Part shown: piece after piece, positions 25,301-34,337 of the stretch
Layout: every line of letters begins with the position of its first letter
Position numbering within the stretch: the stretch's first letter is position 1
NCBI GenBank assembly: GCA_028751875.1
Contig: CM054155.1
Location: forward strand, 54,290,171 to 54,354,170
Reading direction: 5' to 3'
DNA: 64,000 nt
Source: Rapana venosa
Taxonomy: Eukaryota; Mollusca; Gastropoda; Neogastropoda; Muricidae
Position numbers and translations under genes: made by a program
Notes under the pieces: model-generated
Told to the model about the DNA's origin: nothing
Database searches by the model: none
What the model saw: only the letters and a program-made list of their open reading frames with translations

Positions 25301-25750
25301 GCCTGTCTAGAAAGCGAAAAGTCCGGGTCTGAAGTGTTCGGCGGTTCGTACCCCCGTTTCGACCCGGGAAAAATTTCCCCCTCCCTTAGACCGAGTGGTG
25401 GTCTGGGCGCTATCTTTCGAAAAACGATAAAACCGAGGGGCCCCGGGGTTACGTAATTATTTTGCGCACGTAAAAAAAACCCCCGGCAACAAGAGAGTTG
25501 TCCCTGCAAAAAAATTTTTAGAAAAAAACCCCTTGATGGGGAAAAAAATACAGTCAGCAAAAGAAAAAAAAAAAAAAAAAAAAAGGGTGAAAGGTGGGGC
25601 AGCGTAAGTGGCGACGCGTTCTCCCGCTCCCCCGGGGGGCAGCCCGAAATTTCACGGAGAGAAAACTGCCGTGACTTTAAAGGGTATGAAAAAAAACTGG
25701 CGCTTTGATTTTTTGCTTTACAAGATTAGCGCTTAAAATCCCTTTCATTA

Positions 25751-25783
<33 letters not shown>

Positions 25784-28690
25784 TTATTATTTTTTTTATT
25801 TCCTTCGCAACTCTGGGAAAAAATCCTAAAATGAGAAACCAATTCTCATACTAAAAGTTTTTGAAAACTCCTCGAGATGCCACATCCTATGTTTAACTTT
25901 ATGCCAAACTTTGAAGAATTGTTATTTTTTTGTAAAGATTTTACTTTTTGCTTTCTGTGTTCTGCTTCTTATTTTTGTAATTTTTTTATGTTTCCTCTTT
26001 CAACATAACCCAAATTTTATCTTCTTTTTTTCTAGTTGCTCTGAAATGATTAAGTTTGCCTTTCTTTTTTTTTTTAACACTTGACATCTTTGTCAAAAAA
26101 CGGAGATTTCGGGATATTTTGCGCAAATCCTTTTTGTCATAAAGTACTGGATCTTTCAAAAACTTTACAAACATGTCTAAGGCAGTTTTACTTTTTTTTT
26201 TTAGAGATTGTGGCCACAAAAGTCTACTCTGAATTCTTTATTTTAAAGCTTCAAGAAACTTGTTCTTTATCTTTGTTCCAAAAAGTTTTTAAACGGCTCT
26301 TTCTCTTTCCATTCCTGTAGGTTTCAAAAATTTTCTTTTCAAACTTACTTCCTACTAACTGGTAAATGATCAAACTCTGTCATATTTTCTACATTTTAAA
26401 GAGAGTACCTTAATAGATGTTAAGGCTCAAAGAAATTTAATGAAATAGTTACTGTACTTTAACCCGAGGAGATATAAAGTACAGCTATCATCAAAGCACT
26501 TTCACAAAGACCCTTCAATATAAACAGTAAAGATATTGCACAATTTTAAGAATTTTGGGTTTTCCCAAAAAAAATTTGTATGCACTTCCGTGATTTTTTT
26601 GGCATTTTGAGTCAACAAATACCTGAAGTTTTCGAAAAAATTTTTTTATCATTCAAAATATATGTTGTTTTAAATTGCTGTTCAGCATTAAAAACTCCCA
26701 TTAATAGAAGAAAAATCATTTATACTCACTTGGGGGTCCAGTATGCAGTTTCCAAAATTTTCCCTGCCAGAAATGCCCTGCTTTGTTTTCCCCAAAAAGG
26801 GGAATCATATGGAGGAAAATATGAGCACACAACAAAAATATCCTTGCTTGTTTTAACAAATCTTTTACATCTTTATAACAATAGTATTTTCAATTCAAAA
26901 CAACTTTTTCAAAAAAAGATGACAATGATTTTTTTGATCATGACAATTACTCCCCTGAATACCCCTTCCCCCGACGAGGGGAACTTTTGCATTGGGAATA
27001 AACAACAAAAAACATGAAAAGCAGGAAAGTCAAAAACAGTTCCCAAAAAAACGTTTTTTTAGAAAATAAAAATCACTTTAAAAGGAAACTAACAAAGTAA
27101 GTGTTATCAAAAATTTTGGTAAAAGACCTGAATTGTAAATTTGAAATTTAACATGACTTGTATTTACAAGGGTCTGAAAGTGCCCTGGCTTGACTGGTCT
27201 TGGATTTTTCTCTTTGTTGCATTAAGGTGCTTCTTACCTTTCTCTTTTAAAATTTGGGCCCGGCCCATTCCTATTTTCTAGAAACTGCAGCACTGCTTTA
27301 CCCCCCTTTGCTTTTTCCTTAAAACCCTGGTTCCCGACCCCGTCTATGACTCCCTCATCATAGCACCTTCTTAAGAATCAGTAATGCTGCTCTGGCTATT
27401 AGACCAAGCGATACATTTCGTCTGCCTGCCTGGACCTGTACTGCCTGCCAGAGGCAGCACTCTGGGTTTAAGCTTGTGCTGTGGGCAAAAAACTGAGGTT
27501 ATGACTAGCTGCTTGCTTTTTTGAGTGTTGGAACTCTCTCGACCGGTTCCTAGTGCTTGTGCATGTGCTGTTGAGTTGGCCAGTTTGAAAACCCCTTTTT
27601 TTTTAGTCCACCGTTATTTTCCATTTTGTCATCTATGTCATCGTCAAAAGCTTTTGTCACGTCGTACCTTCTTCAGCACTGCAGTGTTACATCTAATCAC
27701 CTTTTTTTTCTGTCTCGTCCGTCTTCAGTTGTCATTGGGATCCCCTGTCCAAATCTCGCATTGTTTTGTCAGACCGTAAAGATTGTATTTATAATGCATC
27801 ACTTACAGTCTTCACGTCTTTTGGGTTTTTTTCATGGTTTTTGCTTTGGGGTTTTTCCTTCCTGGCCTAGCCGTTTTTCCACCCACGACCTTTCCCCCCA
27901 TCTTGTTTGGGTCACCATTTGTATGGAGTCAGGATCTACTTGAGGTCCACTTTGTATACTCTGTTTTTTTATGCCTCCCGCAATACAGTGGTTTTTGGTG
28001 CACCGTGTCTTGATAACCTGGGAGTTCTGTTTAAATTTCTGCCGTTCTCTGTGATGGAACCCTCTCGGCTGAGGGCTGTCTTTCTGTCTCACAACTTCCT
28101 GTAAGAATGGGGGACCTGGTACAACTGGTTTTTCCCTGTCCACTCCGCTTTTGCTAAAGTTGCTTTCCACAGTTTGTACTGTCTTTCCTTTAAATCACTG
28201 TGCAGTTCTCCATGCTTCTTTTTTGTCCACTCCTTTAAGTTTTGCTGCTGAGTCTTTGCGGGTCCCAACGTTTTTCTGGTGAGGTCTGCTGTATCTGGAC
28301 CCGGCGGGCCCTCACTCCATAGTTCTGCCTAGATGGGGGGGCATGGTATTTCTGCAGGTTCTTTTCCTTCTCCCATGTGCCCTTTTCGGTACCTGGCACA
28401 TGCATCTCTCTCCCATCTGCCCTGTTTTTGCCCCCTTGAAAGGCCATTCCTCCTTGGACCAACTTTTTGATGGAATTGTTGTCTTCTCAAAAACTTTATT
28501 TTATAAGGGTTGTTTTTTTCCTTTACATGCATTTGCCCGAAGGTGTAGGCAATCCTACCTTTCCCCGTAAATCCACAATCTCTCTTGGTGGGCTGTGAGG
28601 GGGATGCCCCCTTGATTTCCATTTCACGAATTGTCCCCAAAGTTCCTGCACCTGTCACCGCCATTTTGTTTACCCGCGCAGAAGTGAAAT
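22350..28690 (-). mobile_element. LINE (endonuclease + RT), left duplicate copy, interrupted by a SINE
   Basis: Minus-strand pieces run from high to low coordinate. First is a Lys/Arg/Gln-rich ORF1-like region (about 27830-28660; function unproven). An endonuclease region follows (about 26600-26870) with DIFVVCSYFPPYDSPFWGK and an MGVFNA equivalent of GDFNA. The RT palm is NEFTEFFDCPSEYGKGAVLN (23690-23870; normally CPSGVRQGCVLSP). A C-terminal domain has LPHKANEMLLELHRIGVKG and FQFVWVQQGVG (22989-23195). Last is a cysteine-containing tail, TKCTFCLCPCIRS (about 22700-22760). Frames are shattered, partly by sequence noise. A tRNA-type SINE sits at 25262-25800. Confidence 0.55.
25262..25800 (+). 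mobile_element. tRNA-type SINE with CR1-like 3' tail (left copy)
   Basis: A tRNA-like head has a GGGCTAGAGGTAACC A box (about 25286-25300) and a GCGGTTCGTACCCC B box (about 25341-25354). A conserved body follows: TAGACCGAGTGGTGGTCTGG, CGATAAAACCGAGGG, CCCGGCAACAAGAG, and GCGACGCGTTCTCCC then GCAGCCCGAAATTTC. The segment after the body (about 25709-25745) reads GCGCTTTGATTTTTTGCTTT...CAAGATTAGCGCTTAAAATCCC and then (ATT)n, nearly the same as the CR1-like LINE end at 15486-15560. It lies inside the minus-strand LINE. The right copy is at 40575-41115. Confidence 0.7.
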
Positions 28691-29565
28691 ATTATAGGGC
28701 GTTTGGGTTCGTTCCTCCATGTCTGGGGCCCGCCCAAAGCGGTAGCTTCCCAAATGTCTTCCCCCGCCACTGGGGTGAGGTCCTGTTATTTAGGGTATCA
28801 ATTACTATTAGTAGTTGGGTCAACCTCCCTGTCCGTTTATCAACATTCAGGGAAATTTATATTGCATGTCTTCATGCTTTTCTCAGTAGATTCAAGTTTT
28901 TTTTTCCCCCATCTCCCGTCGGTCAAGAATTATCTGTCGTTTCTTGTAGTTCCTGTATGACTTTAAAAAATTTTTTTTTAGTATCACACATTCTTTCGGC
29001 GTCATCTCCTCAGGGAATGTGAGAGCTGACATCAGAGTGCTGAAAATTTTATCTTACTGTTTTTTATACTGTTTTTATGAAGGAAAAGTCCTTGTTAATT
29101 TGCGTAAGGGCCCCTCAATCATTTGAATGACATTTTCGAGTGGCAAAAAATTCTTGTCGAACATTTTCCCTTTTTTATTCTTCCCTTTTTTACGGCCTGT
29201 GTTCAGTGGTTTGTTTACACACATTAGAGTACACAACCGAAACAGAAACAATTCATGGCTTTGCAATTGGTCCTTTCCCCTAAAAAGCAAATTGCACGTG
29301 CAATACACAATTGACACTGTTCCCTGTCCTGGCACTGTGACAATTTTTTTGCAGAAAAAAAATCCTTCTTTGTGTGATTTAATTTTTTAAAGTTTATAAA
29401 GGACACCCATGCCTTTTCATTATTTCAAAACCCTTTTTAGCTGCAACACCCTAAAGGAACCATTGCAAGGAATCACCACAATTGAAGACCGTAAATGTCA
29501 TTTTTTTACATTTAAAAAGAGCACAGCCCCAAAAACAACCCGCCTTCCTGGTGCATCTATCGGCC

Positions 29566-29640
29566 CCGCCCAGAGAGAGAGAGAGGGAGAAGAGAGAAAG
29601 AGGGGAGGAGGAGAGAGAAGAGAGGAGAGGGGAGAAGGGG
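29566..29640. repeat. (GA)n-rich tract
   Basis: Interrupted GAGA/GGAG array about 160 bp upstream of the EB exon. The right-copy equivalent is at 44955-45025. Confidence 0.85.
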
Positions 29641-29802
29641 TTGTTTATTGGCATGTGTGCTAGAAAAGTAATCCCCTGGAATAAAAGAGCTGATGCAAAA
29701 TTACTTTTAATCTCCCCAATTGGAAAAAAAATTTATTTTTGATTGGTTGATTTTATGAACTGATTCATTCATTCATTCATTTCATTCATTCATTGATAGC
29801 AG

Positions 29803-29883
29803 GACTGGACTTTATGGAAAACTGCAGTGGCGTCAACAGTGTCCTCTGCAAAGCAACACATACTGTGACTGGGGGCCAGTGTG
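29803..29883 (+). CDS. EB/EGF-like cysteine-rich exon, phase 1-1 (left copy)
   Basis: An internal + strand exon preceded by CATT repeats and a TAGCAG acceptor, followed at 29884 by a GTGAGT donor. Its 81 nt encode LDFMENCSGVNSVLC then KATHTVTGGQC. Two bases finish the first codon and one base remains after the last TGT, so it is phase 1-1, as for 17300 and 60085. There are three visible cysteines (C-x7-C-x10-C), so the module may be split over two exons. The TAGCAG acceptor offers two AG choices three bases apart (start 29800 or 29803), which would add or drop one residue. A donor-containing minisatellite starts at its 3' boundary. A corrupted duplicate lies at 45198. Confidence 0.62.
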
Positions 29884-30206
29884 GTGAGTGATTTTATAAT
29901 GGTCCAGTGTGGTGAGTAATTTTTTTATGGATTAATGTGGTGAGTGATTTCATATAGACCAAGAAAGAGTGTTTTCATTGATTTCATATGGACCATGTGC
30001 TGTGATTTTATATGGATCAATGCGATGAATAATTTCATATGGACCAATGTGATGAGTTATTTCATAGGATCAACGTGGTGAGCTTTTTCATACGACTAAT
30101 GTGGTGAGTGGTTTCATATGGATCAATGTAGTGAGTGTTTTCATGTGGACCAGTGTGGGGTAGTGTTTCATGTGGACCAATGTGGTGATTGACTTCCTAC
30201 AGAGAT
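29884..30206. repeat. ~27 bp minisatellite repeating the exon's splice donor
   Basis: About 12 tandem units follow the pattern GACCAATGTGGTGAGTGATT then TCATATG. The first unit overlaps the exon end, CCAGTGTG followed by GTGAGT. An intact GTGAGT occurs in five units (1, 2, 3, 9, 10); the others have decayed to GATGAAT, GGTGAGC or GGTGATT. The right-copy equivalent, badly corrupted, is at 45286-45605. Confidence 0.85.
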
Positions 30207-30420
30207 GTGGACATCTGGAATGAAATGTGCTGTCACTGTCAGAGAAGTGAGAGTAAAGGGGTTTTGTAAGTTTGTTGATCTCTGAACAATAGACAACATG
30301 GACATGCCTGACCCCTCAACCCTCACAGCACGATGGCAGACCTCACCTCATCTGGTGGCTGCTAGTGGGTAGAGCAGCTTCCACCACAGGTGAAAAAGGG
30401 TACCATTCAAGTGGGCTGTC

Positions 30421-30432
30421 TCTGTGTGTGTG

Positions 30433-30483
<51 letters not shown>

Positions 30484-30500
30484 GTGTGTGTGGTGGGGGT
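30421..30500. repeat. (TG)n microsatellite
   Basis: Nearly pure TG tract. The right-copy equivalent at 45830-45910 is rewritten as GGGTGTTTGG-like noise. Confidence 0.95.
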
Positions 30501-30826
30501 GTTTTCCCCTCGTGCATTGTATGATGGTGGGTGTAAACTAAGAGAAGCAATCCTCCATCTATCTGGGAGATAGCGGCGCATGGGTCAGTCTGTTGAGAGC
30601 TGCTCCTACAATGAACTTAGTATTCCTTTCTTTGCATGACATTTTCTTCTGATGCTGGGACTGCAGGTCTGAGCTCTCTTTCTCTCTCACTCTACTTCAG
30701 CGGTGTGCACAGCACGTGCAGCTAGCTGAAGGGGTTGTGTTTTGCATCCTCTTCAGTAATTCCTCAAGTAATAAGAAAAGACATAGTGTTCCAGGTCTAC
30801 GTTGGTGACTGACTACATAAAACACT

Positions 30827-33800
30827 ATGCCGTCGAGCAGCTGGATTTCAGAGCGTCTCCCCTGGATGCTCCCTTTTCATGTGGAAAAAACCATGTTTAA
30901 TATGGCATTGCGAGTGACCATTTCAAAAGCTCGCTCGTGCGTTGCCGGTGTTCTCCTTGGCTTGTCCCTCGTCTATTTTTTTCTGGGGGGACAATTTGTT
31001 CCTACGTCGTGGAGAAAATCAGCTGCTGCTACGTGGCGGAGACGTGGAGGCAAACCTGGACCCAACCCCAAACAACTTGCTGCCTCCACACCTTCCCCGC
31101 AGCCACGGCAGACGGCCCACACGTTTCATCCTTCTCGCTCCAAGGGATCCAAAAACGGGGTCTGTCGACGCTCAGGACACGAACGGAAAACTGGACACGC
31201 GAGGGGAGACCAAAAACGTTGAGAATGTTTTTAAAAGGTCAAGATTAAATCTGTACAAACGAGATAAGTTTATTTGGATTGAAGAATGTAGTCAAGAGTT
31301 CAAATTAAGTTACATGAGAAGCATGCAAGTAAAATCAATTCTGCAATAAAAAAAGATTGGTGATTTAACGATGCTTTACACTATTTATGATGTATAGAGG
31401 GGGGCTCTGATAATAAAAATTGTATGATCAAAAAGACATCAGAAAGGGTTGGGTTTAAAATGAGAAATGTTTCGATAGCAAAAGGGGGTTCGTTTTTGTT
31501 AAGAAGATTAAGGCGCTCGGGGAAAAAAGCAAAAAAGGATTTTTAGGGTTAACCCAGAAGAAAATAAAAAAATACATTATTACAAAAAAAATATGTTCAA
31601 TGAAGGATTTGGGAAAAACTTGTATTGTAGAGTACCCAGAAAGATTTCGGGGCTTACATGAACAAAATTTCGTTTAAAATAAGGGCAAAAAAAATAAATT
31701 AGTGGGGAAGTTTCACCATTTCAAAGGGTTAATGGATAAAATCTTTGGGATTTTTCACGACTGTGATTTTCTTAAACAAAAACATTTTTCATAAATTGTC
31801 CAATTTCTGAAGAAAAAGTCTTGTTTGGGCTTCCAAAATGAAAAAATCTCAAAGTGCAGGCCCAATGAATTATTGGGGAATTTTAAAAAAGCTCCTTGCC
31901 AACAAGTATTTTACTTTTTTTGTAAAGTTTCTCAGATTCTTTTCGAAAGGCATTTTCCTTTGAGAGCGGGTCTAAAACTGTGTTTTTCTTCCACTTTTAA
32001 AGAAAAAGGAAATGTTAAGACCAAATAATTATAGGGGAAATTTTTCACTTTTAAATATTGGTTTTAAAAGTTTTTAAATTTCCCTTTAAAAACAGACCCT
32101 TTAAAAATAGTGACCACTATGATATTACTTGTGAACCCAGCGGGATTTAAGCAGGCACTCAACTTGACCATTTTAACCTTTTGGCGTTGAAAAAGAAACA
32201 TTCCCTTTAAATCGAAAATTGTATGTAGCTTTATCGATTTAAAAAAGCTTCTTCTATAACTAAAAAAGTTTTGACCTATTCATAAAGCAAAAAATTCGAG
32301 GAAAACTACTTAAATGTGTCAAAATTTTTTATATACAGTTAAAACTAGATTAAAAAGTGGAAAAAAAAACTATCTATTATAGAAACAGTAAGGGGTAAAA
32401 CAAGGGATTTTTAGTCCTGTTCTTTCGTTCATTTAAACTACAGTGGGACGGGGTACCATGGTCGGAAACACCGCTTTTCCCCCCGCCCCAATTAACAGGT
32501 CGAGCGGGTTCCAATTTGATGGGGGGACCGTTTGCGCGCCTTTGGGTTTAAACAGTTCCCCGTTTACCCAGCTGGGAAAAGGGTACCTGCCCTTTTAGGG
32601 GCAGGAAGGAAAAGCGCGAGGGGAGGATGGGGGCCGCCCCTCAAAAGCGGCCCAGAGAAGTGAGGTCTCTGACCCTTGCCCTTAGACCTTATAGGTTATG
32701 GGATTCTTTACCCTTTTTTTTCCACAACTAATTTTACAAAAGAAAGACGGTGCCGATTTACAAATGATTTTATTTAAAATTATTTTGTTATGGCTGTGAT
32801 ATTGTTTTGTTTTTTGAACGTGATTTAATTTCAAACACAGCTCAAAAAATTAAAAAAATTAAGAGGGAATTGGAACTGAAAATCATTTGAACAAAAGTAA
32901 TTCGTAGTTTTTAGAAAAGGCATCTAGCGTAGAGAAAAATGGTTTTATGAAATTCCAATGCCATTTAAAGCTTACAAATATCTAGGTTAATTTTTTTCTA
33001 CTCGATTAAGTTTTGCAGCTGCTTGTAGGACAAAAAATAAAGAAGAAGCCCTGTTTTAGTTATAAGAAACTGTTTTTTTTTTAAACAATACCCCCTACAA
33101 CCGTTTGTTAAGATATTTGATACACAAGTACACCTATAAGCGACTGTTCTGAATTGGGGGCTTGATTTTAAAAAACTTGAGCTCTGTGAAATGTTTTTTT
33201 TTGGGCTGAAAAAAATCTTTAGGGGTAAAAAAGGGAAAAAACCAAACGATTTAATATATGGAGAAACAAACAGATACCCTATTTTCATTACTTTTCGCCG
33301 TTTGTGCATCAACGGTTTAAATTATATTTATTATTATTTTAAAGATTAATAACGATAGGCACCCCACAAGGGTATAACATGCTGCTTGGTTAGACGAAGG
33401 GGGAGAGTGAATTGGGTACTAATAAACAATATGTTTATCTGAACTGGGGCTTGGATATGCAGGATATATCAGGGGTGAACAAAAACATGTACTTACTAAA
33501 ACCCCATAGATAATGTTGACTGTAGATAGCAAAATGGGAAAACCATATCAACTCAGCATTGATTCGATTTATAAGGGCTTAATTCAACCAAGTAGTGAAG
33601 AAAACCTCTCAAAACATGGATAAACACTTGAATTCATTCCCCCCTAGAAATTTTTGTTTTTCGGCTATGGACATTAATGCACATGCTTTCCGCTATAAAA
33701 ACGAGCCCCCTGCTGCTAAGACGAGTCTCTGCCACCCTATGCTTTTTTCCCAGTAAAGAATCAGCGAAGACAAGTCCATTTTGTTTTGAAGTGTCCCGCT

Positions 33801-33960
33801 CCATTTTCTTTTGCATAAAAAATTCATTCCCAGAAATTATTGCCCCACCTTTTTCTGGTTTTAAGTTTGCTGATGGGATCAGTTCATGATAAAAACTGTT
33901 CAAACTGGCTCTATTTTTGTATAAGGGTTTTCGTTACGAGAAAAAAAACCCACTCTTAGG
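30827..33960 (+). mobile_element. LINE with 2A-like N-terminal motif and RT (left copy), split by a SINE
   Basis: Near the 5' end the + strand encodes LLLRGGDVEAN (31023-31055), followed in the next frame by PGP. This is the D-V-E-x-N-P-G-P ribosome-skipping motif broken by one missing base. A pre-RT region follows (LYKRDKFIWIEE, about 31254). RT pieces are PNELLG-F-KKAP (about 31862-31895) and LYVAFIDFKKAF (about 32220-32255). After the SINE at 32446-32722 the frame resumes with FADD-like and KIFDTQVHL (about 33100-33125), PNDLIYGETNRYP (about 33250-33280), a PHKGYNMLL equivalent (33360-33390), and the ISDINAHAFRY and SLPPICF region (33670-33750). The endonuclease is missing or unrecognisable. 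The right copy is at 46255-49580 and is much clearer at its 3' end. Confidence 0.65.
32446..32722 (+). mobile_element. 5S/tRNA chimeric SINE (left copy, inside LINE RT)
   Basis: A degraded version of the element at 49662-49957: GGTCGGAAACACCGCTTT head, ATTAACAGGTCGAGCGGGTT 5S-like part, GAGAAGTGAGGTCTCTGACC body, and GGTTATGGGATTC tail. It separates the AFIDFKKAF part of RT from the following ADD-containing part of the same LINE. Confidence 0.7.
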
Positions 33961-34047
33961 TTTCAAGTGTTTTAGTAGATTTTTATTGTGTTTTGTATGT
34001 TGTATACCATAACACTATTTTTTTTTTTTCTGCCCCCCTTTTATAGG

Positions 34048-34337
34048 GAACGGGATAACTCAGTGGTCGGACACTCGCTTTCCCCCAGCCAAGTTAAGCA
34101 GCGTCGAGCGGTTACCCCTTGGATGGGTGACCGTTTTTTGCGCCCCTTTGGGTTCATAAGTTCCCCCGTTTACCACGTAAATGGGGACCTGCCCTCTTTA
34201 GGGTCAGGGGAAAGGGAAAAACACGAGGGAGAGGAGATGGCCCGCCCCCAATATGCTGGGCCCCAGAGAAAGGGGGTCCTGACGCCTCGCTCCCTACACC
34301 TTTTAGGTTATGGGACTCCTTTTCCTTTACCTTTTTT
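34048..34337 (+). mobile_element. 5S/tRNA chimeric SINE at duplication junction (left copy)
   Basis: Clear head GGGATAACTCAGTGGTCGGA and 5S-like CCAAGTTAAGCAGCGTCGAG, followed by GATGGGTGACCG and the tail GGTTATGGGACTCC then CTTTACCTT. The sequence right after the tail is the start of the right duplicate copy. Confidence 0.85.

Larger units (their letters stand above)
19212..34337. repeat. Left copy of ~15.1 kb tandem duplication
   Basis: Nearly every landmark here recurs in the same order and orientation about 15.1-15.6 kb downstream. Examples are GTGTACG...GTAACGCC at 19290 and 34415, a minisatellite at 20595 and 35700, a CATCAC-rich block at 21400 and 36400, a tRNA-type SINE at 25262 and 40575, an EB exon at 29803 and 45198, and 5S/tRNA SINEs at 32446/34048 and 47947/49662. 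The left copy is clean at its left edge and noisy to the right. The junction with the right copy falls at the tail of a 5S/tRNA SINE (about 34337). Confidence 0.85.

Noticed and set aside
25286..25354. tRNA gene
   Set aside because: A- and B-box-like words are present but there is no foldable acceptor stem, and a SINE body follows.
29884..30206. CRISPR-like array
   Set aside because: Units are contiguous 27 bp tandem repeats without unique spacers, in an animal intron.
30207..30245. Extra exon after CTACAG with cysteine codons (MWTSGMKCAVTV)
   Set aside because: Too short, only one cysteine, no clear donor with matching phase. It may be chance after the donor minisatellite.
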